Positions 1 through 8,628 of a stretch of DNA of 64,000 bases are shown one piece after another; position 1 is the first letter of the stretch, and each line of letters starts with the position of its first letter. The DNA is taken from positions 2,294,001-2,358,000 of the forward strand of contig NZ_AP022569.1 of the NCBI RefSeq assembly GCF_010727945.1, written 5' to 3'. This DNA comes from Mycobacterium cookii. GTDB lineage: Bacteria; Actinomycetota; Actinomycetes; Mycobacteriales; Mycobacteriaceae. The notes beneath the pieces were generated by a model, which was not told the DNA's origin, ran no database searches, and worked only from the letters and a program-made list of their open reading frames with translations. A program made the translations under genes and the position numbers.

Positions 1-151
1 GAAGGTTTGGAACTGACAAACGCGTTGACGAGGTAGCAAACCGGATTGTGATCGAGTACGGTACGCCCGATCACACGTTCGCCACTCGCGCCGCAGTCTC
101 AGCCGAAACCCGTTCTTGCACTGGGTGATCGGACCGGAAACCGGCTGTACA
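1..151. other. Left edge, no gene recognised
   Basis: This short stretch lies downstream of the GMC oxidoreductase that ends at 152. I see no convincing reading frame, hairpin or repeat in it. A neighbouring gene may begin just outside the window. Confidence 0.4.
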
Positions 152-1792
152 TCAGCTCGCGAAATGAACCTGGTCGATGTGTGCGGCCACCCGCAACGCG
201 TTCGCCGCAACCGTCAAGCTGGGGTTCAGGCCGGCGCTGGAGGGGAAGAACGAGGTGTCCACCACGTACAGGTTTTCTACTTCGTGAGCACGGTTATCGC
301 CGTCCAAGACACTGGTTTTCGGATCGGTACCGAACCGGCAGGTCCCGCAGACATGGCCCAGGTTCGTGTTACCTTCCCCGCTCACGAGCGACATCGTTCG
401 AAATGGCTGAAACACCTCCTTCAACTGGTGCAAAAACGTTGCTCGGCGTTCAATCTCGCTGGCGTGTAAACGGTACTGAATCCGCACTCGCTGGCGGCCG
501 TCCGGGCTGGGCCGGTCGCTCGGCAGGACGCGGTTGTCCAGATAGGGCAGGTCTTCTGTCATCGCGCACAGCACCAGCCCGCCAGTGAGGATCCTGGTAT
601 GGATCTGGCGCACCGCTGGGCTCATCAGTCGCATCGCCCTACCCCGCATCCCTGGGCGGTTGGTCAGCCACTCCACGGGTGGTACTGGGCCGAATGACTG
701 TACAGTGCCGTACTTTTGCCCTTCATAGAAGTAAAAATCATTGAGCCCGATCTGCTTGTGCGCTTCTGTCGTCTTCGAGTGGGAGTCTGGCCAGATCTCG
801 ATCGGGTCCAGGAGATGGCGCATCAGGTTGCGGCCCACCCAGTCTGAGCCGTTGGCCAATCCGCGCGGCCAATCGCCGGACCGGGAATTGAGCAACAGCA
901 CCGGGGTGACCAGCGCGCCGGCCGCCAACACCACAATCTTCGCCCGCAAAGCCAGCGTCTCAGAACCACTCTCACAGATCACCTGCCGCACCTGGGTGCG
1001 GTCGGCCTCCAAACGCACGACTCGGCATTCGGCCAGCAGATGTGCACCGAATTCGGCAATGGCCGGAAGTAAAGCATTGCGGCCGGCTTCGTTTTTGCAC
1101 GACTTTGCGCACAGGTAGTCTTGGCAGATGCCGCAGCCCTGGGTGTAATCACAGGCCATCGGCAGGTGGTAAGGATGCAGGCCACGCCCTGTCAAATGAT
1201 TGACCAAAGTCTGATTGTGCGCCGAAAACGGCGGCGGCGCAGGCAGACCGACCTCGGCGACTTCCGGGCGCAGGGGATCACGTTGGCCACGCACCCCCAG
1301 CATCTTCTCCGCCGCGGCGTACCAGGGCCGCATCTGGTCATAGCTGACCGGCCAGACCTCGGGCACGGTTGAATCGCCGGGTTCGGTGAAGTCTTGCCGG
1401 GGCGTGAAATCGCGCTCGAAGAATCGTTCGCAAACCATGCCGTACAGCGCCGAAGACCCGCCGGTGCCGCTGCCGATGAACGGAACGAACCGCCGCGGAA
1501 TGCGACCGCTGATGTCTTCGATCTCATCGGTGGAACGACCGGCCCGGGCCAGGGCGTCGTAGTACGCCGCTGCCGAACGGTAAGCACGGGCCTCGACAAG
1601 TTCGGGTATGGCGGAGCGGATCGTTTTCGGTACCCCGGGTAGTGCCGAGCGTCCCTTCTCGACGAACAGCACCTTGCGGCCAGAGCGGGCCAGCTGGTGG
1701 CCCAGCATCGCGCCCCCCATGCCCGTACCGACGACAATCACGTCCCACGCGATGCGTTCGGCCTCGCGCGTACTCATTTCGCCAACAGTCAA
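152..1792 (-). CDS. GMC-family FAD-dependent oxidoreductase with a cysteine cluster
   Basis: Predicted flavoprotein dehydrogenase or oxidase of the glucose-methanol-choline family, 546 residues. An FAD-binding GTGMGG motif lies near residues 22-27. The C-terminal substrate domain ends in the family pattern VVDTSFFPSS...LNPSLTVAANA, with a catalytic-type His in NLGHVCGT. Five cysteines at about 214, 220, 223, 228 and 232 form a cluster of the kind that can hold an iron-sulfur centre in some GMC enzymes. The TTG start at 1792 has GAGAAGG about 7 nt upstream; an ATG five codons later (1777) has no such site. It is the last gene of a unit with uxs, ugd and a GT2 gene, so a sugar or sugar-alcohol substrate is likely but unproven. 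This is the first of three GMC enzymes in the window. Confidence 0.85.
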   Translation of the reverse strand: MTVGEMSTREAERIAWDVIVVGTGMGGAMLGHQLARSGRKVLFVEKGRSALPGVPKTIRSAIPELVEARAYRSAAAYYDALARAGRSTDEIEDISGRIPRRFVPFIGSGTGGSSALYGMVCERFFERDFTPRQDFTEPGDSTVPEVWPVSYDQMRPWYAAAEKMLGVRGQRDPLRPEVAEVGLPAPPPFSAHNQTLVNHLTGRGLHPYHLPMACDYTQGCGICQDYLCAKSCKNEAGRNALLPAIAEFGAHLLAECRVVRLEADRTQVRQVICESGSETLALRAKIVVLAAGALVTPVLLLNSRSGDWPRGLANGSDWVGRNLMRHLLDPIEIWPDSHSKTTEAHKQIGLNDFYFYEGQKYGTVQSFGPVPPVEWLTNRPGMRGRAMRLMSPAVRQIHTRILTGGLVLCAMTEDLPYLDNRVLPSDRPSPDGRQRVRIQYRLHASEIERRATFLHQLKEVFQPFRTMSLVSGEGNTNLGHVCGTCRFGTDPKTSVLDGDNRAHEVENLYVVDTSFFPSSAGLNPSLTVAANALRVAAHIDQVHFAS

Positions 1793-1803
1793 AGTCGACC
1801 TTC

Positions 1804-2841
1804 TCAGCGCATGACGGCCGCACGCGCGGCCCGTCTGGGTGAATCGGGATCGGCGCAGCCGTTTGCCGCGGACAGACGCCTGCAGGGGTCTGGACGTGAA
1901 CCGGTCACTGCTCTGAAATATTCGATGGTCCGCGCTACCCCCTGCTCGAATGACACACGGGGATGCCAGCCGAGCTTGGCTTCGGCAAGGCTGATGTCTG
2001 GCTTGCGCTGCCTCGGATCATCCTGAGGCAGAACGTCATTGATGGTCGGCGAGGAAGATCCAGTCATTTTCTTGATGAGCCTCGCGGCCTCCAGGACGGT
2101 GAATTCGGCCGGGTTGCCAAGGTTGACCGGTCCGGTGAACGACGGTTCGCTCCTGGCCATCCGCACGAGTCCGTCGACAAGGTCATCGACGTAGCAGAAC
2201 GATCGAGTCTGGCTACCGTCCCCGAAGATGGTGATCGGGCGACCTTGTAGCGCCTGAACGATAAAGGTGGCGACGATTCGGCCGTCCTCAGGGTCCATCC
2301 TCGGACCGTAGGTGTTGAAGATGCGGACGACTTTGATTGGGATCCCGTACCGCCGACCGTATTCCAGCATCAATGTCTCCGCGACTCGCTTGCCCTCGTC
2401 ATAGCAGCTCCGCACGCCGAAGCAGTTCACGTTGCCCCAGTAATCCTCGACTTGGGGATGGAGGGTGGGATTCCCGTAGACCTCGCTGGTGGACGCCTGA
2501 AGGATGGTCGCCTCCTTTTCACGCGCCAATTCGAGGAGGTTCCGGACCCCGCCGTAATTCGTCTCGAGGGTGAAAAGCGGGTCGCGCTGATAGGCGAGCG
2601 GCGCCGCGGGACAGGCCAAGTTGAATATGACGTCCACCTGACCCGCCGCGGAAGCGTCTATCGGCTGCGTGATGTCGTGCTCGATGAACTCAAAATCGCG
2701 GTCATGCTCGAGGTGAATGATGTTCTGCCGACTGCCGGTACAGAAGTTGTCGAGCCCGAGAACCGTGACGCCGTCGCGGCGAAGACGGTCGCAGAGGTGG
2801 GACCCGAGGAAGCCGGCGGCGCCGGCGACGAGGGCTCTCAT
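1804..2841 (-). CDS. uxs: UDP-glucuronate decarboxylase (UDP-xylose synthase)
   Basis: Extended short-chain dehydrogenase of 345 residues that should convert UDP-glucuronate to UDP-xylose in the cytoplasm. It shows the NAD-binding GAAGFLGSHLCDRL motif at the N-terminus, the catalytic Tyr-Lys pair in YDEGKR, and the UXS-typical RIFNTYGPRM and QTRSFCYVDDLV blocks. Its substrate is the product of the ugd gene 16 bp upstream, so the two form a UDP-xylose supply module. The last ~35 residues are Arg/Ala/Pro-rich and do not look like family sequence. The ATG start at 2841 is preceded by AGGAGAA. The symbol is used by function; no mycobacterial name is implied. Confidence 0.92.
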   Translation of the reverse strand: MRALVAGAAGFLGSHLCDRLRRDGVTVLGLDNFCTGSRQNIIHLEHDRDFEFIEHDITQPIDASAAGQVDVIFNLACPAAPLAYQRDPLFTLETNYGGVRNLLELAREKEATILQASTSEVYGNPTLHPQVEDYWGNVNCFGVRSCYDEGKRVAETLMLEYGRRYGIPIKVVRIFNTYGPRMDPEDGRIVATFIVQALQGRPITIFGDGSQTRSFCYVDDLVDGLVRMARSEPSFTGPVNLGNPAEFTVLEAARLIKKMTGSSSPTINDVLPQDDPRQRKPDISLAEAKLGWHPRVSFEQGVARTIEYFRAVTGSRPDPCRRLSAANGCADPDSPRRAARAAVMR

Positions 2842-2857
2842 GTTCTTCTCCTACGTC

Positions 2858-4177
2858 CTAATTCCGGCCTAAGCCGTGGTACTCAAAACCCTCTTCCCGC
2901 AAACGCTTTGGCTGATATATGTTTCGGCCGTCAAAAACCACGTAACCTCGCATCACCGACTTGAGACGCTGCCACGATGGCCGCTGGAATTGTCTCCACT
3001 CGGTGACCAGGAGCAACGCATCGGCATCCTCGACCGCTTCGTACATGTTCCCGGCGTATTCGATCGAATTGCCCAGTACCGTCTGGGCTTGCGCAGTCGC
3101 TTCGGGGTCGTAGGCTCGCACTGTCGCCCCGAGCTCGACCAGCCTCCTCGCGGTGACGACGGACGGGGCCTCGCGCATGTCGTCGGTCTGCGGCTTGAAG
3201 CTGAGGCCCCAGAGGCCGAAGCGCAGGCCGTCCAGGCTCGCCGCCGGCCCCTCGCGGTCGCCGAAATAGGCGAGGATCTTGGGTACCAGGGCGCCCCTTT
3301 GCTCGCTGTTCACGTCGTCGACCGCGCGCAGCAAACGCATGTCGGCACCCACGCGTGCGGCCGAATGTATAAGCGCCTGAACGTCTTTCGGCAAACAAGA
3401 GCCTCCGTAGCCGACCCCGGGGAACAAGAAGTCATAGCGAATGCGCCGGTCCGCTCCGATGGCCTCCCGCACGGCCGAAATGTCAGCGCCGGCCTTCTCG
3501 CACAAGTTCGACATCTCGTTGATGAAGGAAATCTTGGTCGCAAGGAAGCAATTGGCCGCGTATTTCGTCATCTCTGCGCTTCTGATGTCCATGACGATCA
3601 AAGGGTTAAACGTGCGCAGATACGGCTCGTAGACCTCGCGCATGATGTCGAGGGCGCGCTGCGAGTCGCCGCCAATCACCACACGGTCGGGTTTGGTGAA
3701 GTCGGCAATTGCGGTGCCCTCCTTCATGAATTCGGGGTTGGACACGACGTCGAACTCGTGCTTGGCCTTCTTGCGGATGATCTCTCGAACCTCCTCCGCG
3801 GTGCCGACCGGAACTGTCGACTTGTCGACCACGACCTTGTAACGATCCATATACGACCCGATGTCATCAGCCACCGCGTAGACGTAGGAGAGATCGGCCT
3901 CGCCGCTCTCGCGCGTGGGCGTCGGGACGGCGATGAATATCACGTCTCCGTGCTCGATTCCATAGCGCCTGTCCGTCGTGAAATCGATGCACCCGTTCTC
4001 GCGGTTCCGGTCGAGCAGTTCGCCCAAGCCGGGCTCATAGAAGGGGGACACTCCCCCGAGAAGCTGGTCGACCTTGCCCTGATCGATGTCGACGCAGACC
4101 ACGTCGTTACCGCTGTCCGCCAGACAAGCGCCCGTCACCAGCCCGACGTAGCCGCATCCGATCACCGAGATTTTCAA
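2858..4177 (-). CDS. ugd: UDP-glucose 6-dehydrogenase
   Basis: Oxidises UDP-glucose to UDP-glucuronate with two NAD+. The 439-residue protein begins MKISVIGCGYVGLVTGACLA (Rossmann motif) and has the family blocks FINEMSNLCEKAGAD and the catalytic-Cys block FPGVGYGGSCLPKDV. I chose the TTG at 4177 because a strong site, AAGGAGGCGG, lies 7 nt upstream and because the length then matches the family; a longer frame from 4228 adds only a Pro-rich tail. The TTG overlaps the TGA stop of the upstream glycosyltransferase (TTGA), which suggests translational coupling. Together with uxs it supplies UDP-xylose; UDP-glucuronate itself could also be used. Confidence 0.95.
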   Translation of the reverse strand: MKISVIGCGYVGLVTGACLADSGNDVVCVDIDQGKVDQLLGGVSPFYEPGLGELLDRNRENGCIDFTTDRRYGIEHGDVIFIAVPTPTRESGEADLSYVYAVADDIGSYMDRYKVVVDKSTVPVGTAEEVREIIRKKAKHEFDVVSNPEFMKEGTAIADFTKPDRVVIGGDSQRALDIMREVYEPYLRTFNPLIVMDIRSAEMTKYAANCFLATKISFINEMSNLCEKAGADISAVREAIGADRRIRYDFLFPGVGYGGSCLPKDVQALIHSAARVGADMRLLRAVDDVNSEQRGALVPKILAYFGDREGPAASLDGLRFGLWGLSFKPQTDDMREAPSVVTARRLVELGATVRAYDPEATAQAQTVLGNSIEYAGNMYEAVEDADALLLVTEWRQFQRPSWQRLKSVMRGYVVFDGRNIYQPKRLREEGFEYHGLGRN

Positions 4178-5391
4178 CGGACCGCCTCCTTGTGGCGTTG
4201 GCGGCGGACTTCGCGCAGGTAGAGCCAAGCACCTTGGAGCAGGCCCTTGCGGCCGGCTCGCAGAAGATTGTCCGGCACGCCCCCAGTGGATGAATCGGGT
4301 TGTCCGGTATGGCGATTGGCCAGCATGCGGGTGATCCCTTGCGGGACGAACCGGTAGATCCGCCAGAGGTATTTCGGCGAGGTCAAGATCATGCTCATGA
4401 AGAACGCGGTCAGACCCGCCGAATAGCCGAAGAACTGTTTTTCCAGGGCCTCATCGGTCCGGCGGTGGTAGTGCCAGGTGATGGCCGGTGGCCAGTGCAG
4501 GATCGTCGAGCCGTGCTCGAGCAGCAGCGACAGAGCCCGCGTCTCTTCGCCGTTGAGGGCCAAGGTCCCTGGGCCGAGCCGGTTGTCGAAGCCGCCGATC
4601 GCGCGCAACCGCTGGGTCCGAAAGGCCATGTTGCCCCCAGCGCCAAAGCTGGGCAACGGGTAGAGCGGATCAACCACCGAGGGCAGACCCGCCCGCAGCA
4701 CAACCGGCTCCAGCCCACGGCCCTTGTTGAACCCGCCGTAACGCTCGAAGTTGACCTGGGCGGCGGTTTCCAACTCAGCCGGCAGCATCAGTCCGGCCAC
4801 CGCATCCGGTCGATCCGGATGGGCGAAACCCCGCTTGAGCCAGGCGATCCAATCAGGATCAGCCACCTCGTCGTCGTCGATCCAGGCGATCAGATCACTG
4901 CCCACCTCGGCCAGTGCGCGGTTCCTGGCACGCGAGAGTCCTGGCGCCGGCTCGTGACAACACCGCAACCGCAGACCCCTGACCGCGGCCACCGTGTGCG
5001 CCACCTGGCCCTGGGCGGAGTTGTCGACCACGAGCACCTCAAAGTCCGGGTCAGACTGCTCCGCCAGGCTCTCCAGCGCACGCACCAAGCTCTCGGGCCG
5101 GTCGCGGGTGCAGATCACCACCGTCAGCGATGCCTGCAGGCCCTGCCCGGCCTCGACCGGTCGCGGAAAGCCCTGTGCGGCAAAACGATCACGCAGATCA
5201 GCCACGGTGATCACCGACTCGGCGCCGATATCGAGAAACTGCGTGCCCACCGGGCACCCGTTATCACGCACCAAACACCACGCTGCCGCAAACCGGGTGA
5301 CATCGACGACGTGCTCGCCACCAGCACCGGCAAGATCGACGTCGACGACCCAGGCCGGCGCCCGCAACCCACCACGCTCAATCGCACGCAC
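4174..5391 (-). CDS. Family 2 glycosyltransferase, copy A of an inverted paralogous pair
   Basis: GT-A fold transferase of 405 residues. A family-specific N-terminal domain (residues 1-85) precedes the catalytic domain that starts SLTVVICTRDRP; the metal/nucleotide motif is IDDDE, followed by a GGFDNR block and WHYHRRTDEALEKQFFGYSA. The donor is not readable from sequence, but coupling to ugd and uxs makes UDP-xylose or UDP-glucuronate reasonable. It is about 80% identical by eye over the catalytic domain to the + strand gene at 18895-20178. The GTG start at 5391 aligns with the GTG start of that paralogue. No transmembrane segment is evident apart from a hydrophobic stretch near residues 320-345. 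Confidence 0.88.
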   Translation of the reverse strand: MRAIERGGLRAPAWVVDVDLAGAGGEHVVDVTRFAAAWCLVRDNGCPVGTQFLDIGAESVITVADLRDRFAAQGFPRPVEAGQGLQASLTVVICTRDRPESLVRALESLAEQSDPDFEVLVVDNSAQGQVAHTVAAVRGLRLRCCHEPAPGLSRARNRALAEVGSDLIAWIDDDEVADPDWIAWLKRGFAHPDRPDAVAGLMLPAELETAAQVNFERYGGFNKGRGLEPVVLRAGLPSVVDPLYPLPSFGAGGNMAFRTQRLRAIGGFDNRLGPGTLALNGEETRALSLLLEHGSTILHWPPAITWHYHRRTDEALEKQFFGYSAGLTAFFMSMILTSPKYLWRIYRFVPQGITRMLANRHTGQPDSSTGGVPDNLLRAGRKGLLQGAWLYLREVRRQRHKEAVR

Positions 5392-5665
5392 AGCACAGCC
5401 CCCGACCCGACGCCGAGTCGATCACCGCTACGTCGGCTGCAGCACCGGCGCGGGCCGAGTCGATCGACGGTGAGCACGACGCCTGGTGTAGAAGCGTCGG
5501 CCGAAAGATGATTTTCTTCGCCATCTCCTGCCGGGTCTCTCGCTAAGATCTGCAGAACGGCAACGAAATTTCTTGCCAGGCTTGTGGTTTACGTGTTGGT
5601 GGCGTTATGAATCGACGACGCCACCGGGAGTCGACGTCGCGCCCCCGAGCAGGCGGGAGCAGCGT

Positions 5666-5691
5666 AAGCCGGGCCGCTTTCGACCCGGCTT
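5666..5691 (-). terminator. Hairpin, likely terminator
   Basis: An eight-base arm AAGCCGGG (5666-5673) pairs with CCCGGCTT (5684-5691) around a 10-nt loop. There is no T-tract, as is common for mycobacterial terminators. It lies about 200 bp after the end of the GMC gene at 5894 on the - strand. Confidence 0.45.
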
Positions 5692-5778
5692 GCGCGGAGA
5701 CCAAGTGGCTCAAGGGATCTCCTCTTCGAGGCTGACGTTGATATGAGTAAACCAGAAGTTGATCAAAATCATACTATG

Positions 5779-5793
5779 CATACGTAAAGTATG
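5779..5793. promoter_or_regulatory. CATAC dyad, site 10 (perfect)
   Basis: CATAC-GTAAA-GTATG, a perfect 5-bp inverted repeat with a 5-nt spacer, inside an AT-rich patch. It belongs to the repeated element described in the findings. It lies 388 bp upstream of the GT2 gene that starts at 5391, so the link to that gene is weaker than for the other sites. Confidence 0.6.
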
Positions 5794-5893
5794 GGAAATT
5801 CTTATGTACGGGGGATCGGTATCCGCCAGGCGCATCCGTACCGGACAGCACGATGAACCCGACCCTGTTGGCGCGACTGACGAAATCTCCTGC

Positions 5894-7618
5894 CTAGCCC
5901 GGCAAATGCGCGACCCTGCTACTTGGGTCGGCGCCCTGGCGGGCGCCGTATAGGCGTTCGATCAGGCGGAGCGCGAATACCACAATCATGAAGGTCGAGT
6001 TGGCCTGGCCTGACGTCACGAACACCGAGCTGCTCACCACGTGGACATTCGGCACACCGTGCACAGCCAGATTTTCATCGACCACACCCTTGTCTGCGTC
6101 TTTCGACATGCGGGTGGTTCCCACCTGATGGAAGCCGCCACCGGTGCGAGCGCGCACCGCTGTCGCCAGGTCGTCGGCGACGTACTCGAGGCGCCCTATA
6201 CCGCTGGCGCGCAAGTAGTTATCCCAGTGGCGGTGTGCAGCCAGGACGCCATCAATGTCCTCGTCCGTGAAGAGAATGTCGATATTCAGCTTCGGCATAC
6301 CGACGGCATCGACATCGTCGACCAGCTGCACACAACTGTCGTAGTGCGGGAGGTGCTCAGCGTGGTACTGGAACGGGTAGCGGTTCTCCGGATTCCCCAC
6401 AAAAAACCCCGGCGGTTTGCGCCCTGGGCCGAACACTCGTTTGATACCGAAATCGGCCAAGAATCGCACGGTTTCGATCGGGTGCTGCAGCAGATTGCGA
6501 ATATGTGCCCACACCGACGATCGCTTGGCCATGCCGTAGGGCGTTCCGGGGATGTTGGAGCCGGTCAACGAAAGTCGTTGCGCTGTCGGTGCGAACAAGA
6601 AACCGAGAGGTGAGATCAGGGCCAGATAGGTCAGGGACAGCTGCGCATTGCGATGCGACGCGTCGGCCAACTCCGGATTGGCGATCCACCCCGAGATGTT
6701 GGGAAGGTCGTGCTCGAGCAAATAGCTTTCGACGAAGGCAAATCTCCGCCGGACATATGAACCGTCGCGGTCGCGCTCATACCCATAGATCGCAGGGGTC
6801 GACAACGCCAGGTCGGAGATTACACCCTCGAGGTGGGCCATATACCAATGACCCAAGTGTCGGGAATGGTCACCGATGCTCCTACCGTCCCGACCCGGTG
6901 AACACATCAGCAATCGGGTGCTCTCCAACCCACCCGCCGCGACGATGACCTCCTCGGCGGCGACGGTGAACGAATTCCCGGCAATGGTCCTGCATTCGAT
7001 GTCGGTCGCGCGGGTGCTGTCGTCATCGAGGTTGATCTGCACGCAAGTCGCATCGGTGATGACCTTGAGACCGGCCGCATTGCGGAGATCATCGAAATAC
7101 ACCTTGCCGAAGTCGGTTGGAAGCGACCACCGCTCGAGCGATGACGTCGAAACCGCTCCATCCTCGAGACCCGGGATCATGTGTTCGGGCAGATGGTCCA
7201 GCTCATTGACGTCGAAAATCGATCGACCACAGAGCATCCACTGGCAGGCACGTTCGAAGTAGGGCTGCACGTCCTCGTACGTCACCGGCCATGCGCAATC
7301 CGGCGTGATTTCACGCTCCACGAAGTCGACACGGTCGTAGGGAACGCACCGTCCACCCCAGATCGACGATGTACCGCCGAGCTGACGGCTGACGGCTATT
7401 TCGACCGGCGCGTGGACATCTGGGTGCTGCCGATGGGCGGTCGACAGCTCCTGGTACTCCGGGGTCTGTTTCCTGTTCCCGGTTTCGATCAGGACGACGT
7501 CGACGCCCCTCTTCGCCGCCTCCAAGGCACAGACAATGCCCGCCGGCCCGGCCCCGATGACAACCAGAGCCGCATGTACGCACTCGCCTTGCGCAATATC
7601 GTTCCCGGAGACGATCAT
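5894..7618 (-). CDS. GMC-family oxidoreductase
   Basis: Second GMC-type flavoprotein, 574 residues. FAD motif VVIGAGPAGIVCALEAAKRG near the N-terminus; GGTSSIWGGRC in the flavin-contacting region; C-terminal FHQVGTTRM (catalytic His) and a family C-terminus ending QANSTFMIVVFALRLIERL, with Asn in the place of the second catalytic residue. Unlike the other two GMC enzymes it has no cysteine cluster. The ATG at 7618 overlaps the TGA of the upstream aldo/keto reductase (ATGA), so I take this as the true start rather than the longer frame from 7645. It is the last gene of a - strand unit with a flippase and a glycoside hydrolase, so a glycan-related substrate is an inference. Confidence 0.85.
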   Translation of the reverse strand: MIVSGNDIAQGECVHAALVVIGAGPAGIVCALEAAKRGVDVVLIETGNRKQTPEYQELSTAHRQHPDVHAPVEIAVSRQLGGTSSIWGGRCVPYDRVDFVEREITPDCAWPVTYEDVQPYFERACQWMLCGRSIFDVNELDHLPEHMIPGLEDGAVSTSSLERWSLPTDFGKVYFDDLRNAAGLKVITDATCVQINLDDDSTRATDIECRTIAGNSFTVAAEEVIVAAGGLESTRLLMCSPGRDGRSIGDHSRHLGHWYMAHLEGVISDLALSTPAIYGYERDRDGSYVRRRFAFVESYLLEHDLPNISGWIANPELADASHRNAQLSLTYLALISPLGFLFAPTAQRLSLTGSNIPGTPYGMAKRSSVWAHIRNLLQHPIETVRFLADFGIKRVFGPGRKPPGFFVGNPENRYPFQYHAEHLPHYDSCVQLVDDVDAVGMPKLNIDILFTDEDIDGVLAAHRHWDNYLRASGIGRLEYVADDLATAVRARTGGGFHQVGTTRMSKDADKGVVDENLAVHGVPNVHVVSSSVFVTSGQANSTFMIVVFALRLIERLYGARQGADPSSRVAHLPG

Positions 7619-8628
7619 CGCGCAGCTCGCACGCCAAGGAAACAATCCCGGATCATATTCGCCACCTGCACTTCGTTGCGGAGTGCGACATCTACGCTCC
7701 CGCAGGTCATCTCGAGGTTCTTGATCTTGGTCGACGACACCAGCACAGTTCCGCTCGGGTTGTGCGCCACCGCGTCACGCACGAGCAGCCTGAGCACGGT
7801 CCTCGGATCGCCAAGGTCGGCGTCGAGCAGTTCGCTGCACTGCGCCCGAAATTCGGGCTCACTACTCATGACACCGATCACCCGCGGTAGCGCTTCGGCG
7901 AGAAAGCCGAAGGTGATGTTGAGCCGGTCTCGCTCCGGCTGCGGTCCCCGGTATCCAGCGATCAGATCGTAAGGACATTGAAGCGCGGGGGCCCGTGCAC
8001 TCAGGGTAGCCACCGACGCGTCGTCCGCGCGGGACAGATCACCCGCCGGACCCCAGCATCCGATCACGTCACGGCTGCGCTGAGTCTCGAGGTAGTCCAC
8101 CAGATCCTGGTAGTCGTCGGCGAGCACAGCGTGCGGCTCGTGCAGCAGGAAGTAGTCGATTCGCGCGGTTCGCAGAACCCGAAGGCTCGACAGGAGTGCG
8201 CGTTTGGCGGCCGCCACAGAGTAGTCACCCCGGGAATAGAGCACACGGCCGACAACCCCGGCGTCCGGCGCTGCACCGGATTGCTTGACTTTGGATTTGA
8301 CGGTGGTGGACGTCTGCAACATTCGGCGGACAGGTGGCTGGACGAATCCCGCCATGCGACCGATCACGGTCGGCCTGATGCCGAATTTCGTCGCGATTCG
8401 AATGTCGTTGTGCGCCTGCGCAAAATCTCCCAACTCGGCTTCCGCTATGCCGAGCCCATAGATCGGGGCAACGTCGAAATGTCTGATGCCGAGGTCATAG
8501 GCGGACTCCAGGACTGCGCGCCGCTCCCGTCTGCCGGGCAGGCCGTACAGGCTGGCACAGCCGAATCCGAGCGCGTGGCCGCGCGGGGCGGTAGTCGGTT
8601 CAGTCGACTCAGAACCGGGCATCATCAT
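7615..8628 (-). CDS. Aldo/keto reductase family protein
   Basis: NAD(P)H-dependent TIM-barrel oxidoreductase of 337 residues. All four catalytic tetrad residues are visible: Asp and Tyr in HFDVAPIYG, Lys in IATKFGI, His in FLLHEPH. A nucleotide-binding VLVSSTKIKNL block lies near the C-terminus. The substrate cannot be read; in this context a sugar or polyol is plausible. The ATG at 8628 overlaps the TGA of the upstream hydrolase gene and has GGAAAGGA 5-8 nt upstream. The start is ATGATGATG, so the exact Met is uncertain by one or two residues. Confidence 0.88.
   Translation of the reverse strand: MMMPGSESTEPTTAPRGHALGFGCASLYGLPGRRERRAVLESAYDLGIRHFDVAPIYGLGIAEAELGDFAQAHNDIRIATKFGIRPTVIGRMAGFVQPPVRRMLQTSTTVKSKVKQSGAAPDAGVVGRVLYSRGDYSVAAAKRALLSSLRVLRTARIDYFLLHEPHAVLADDYQDLVDYLETQRSRDVIGCWGPAGDLSRADDASVATLSARAPALQCPYDLIAGYRGPQPERDRLNITFGFLAEALPRVIGVMSSEPEFRAQCSELLDADLGDPRTVLRLLVRDAVAHNPSGTVLVSSTKIKNLEMTCGSVDVALRNEVQVANMIRDCFLGVRAAR

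Larger units (their letters stand above)
5392..5893. other. 500-bp intergenic region with hairpin and CATAC dyad
   Basis: No credible gene. It holds a strong hairpin at 5666-5691 and an AT-rich patch (about 5740-5815) with a perfect CATAC/GTATG dyad at 5779-5793. The short frames here look like chance. It separates the 15.8-5.9 kb unit from the GT2-ugd-uxs-GMC unit on the same strand, so it probably carries the terminator of the first and the promoter of the second. Confidence 0.6.

Noticed and set aside
2876..4222. Long + strand frame (448 codons) opposite ugd
   Set aside because: Antisense shadow of a gene with clear family motifs; its translation has no recognisable domain.
5759..5953. 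A short + strand frame next to CATAC site 10
   Set aside because: Runs into the opposite-strand GMC gene and has no family similarity.
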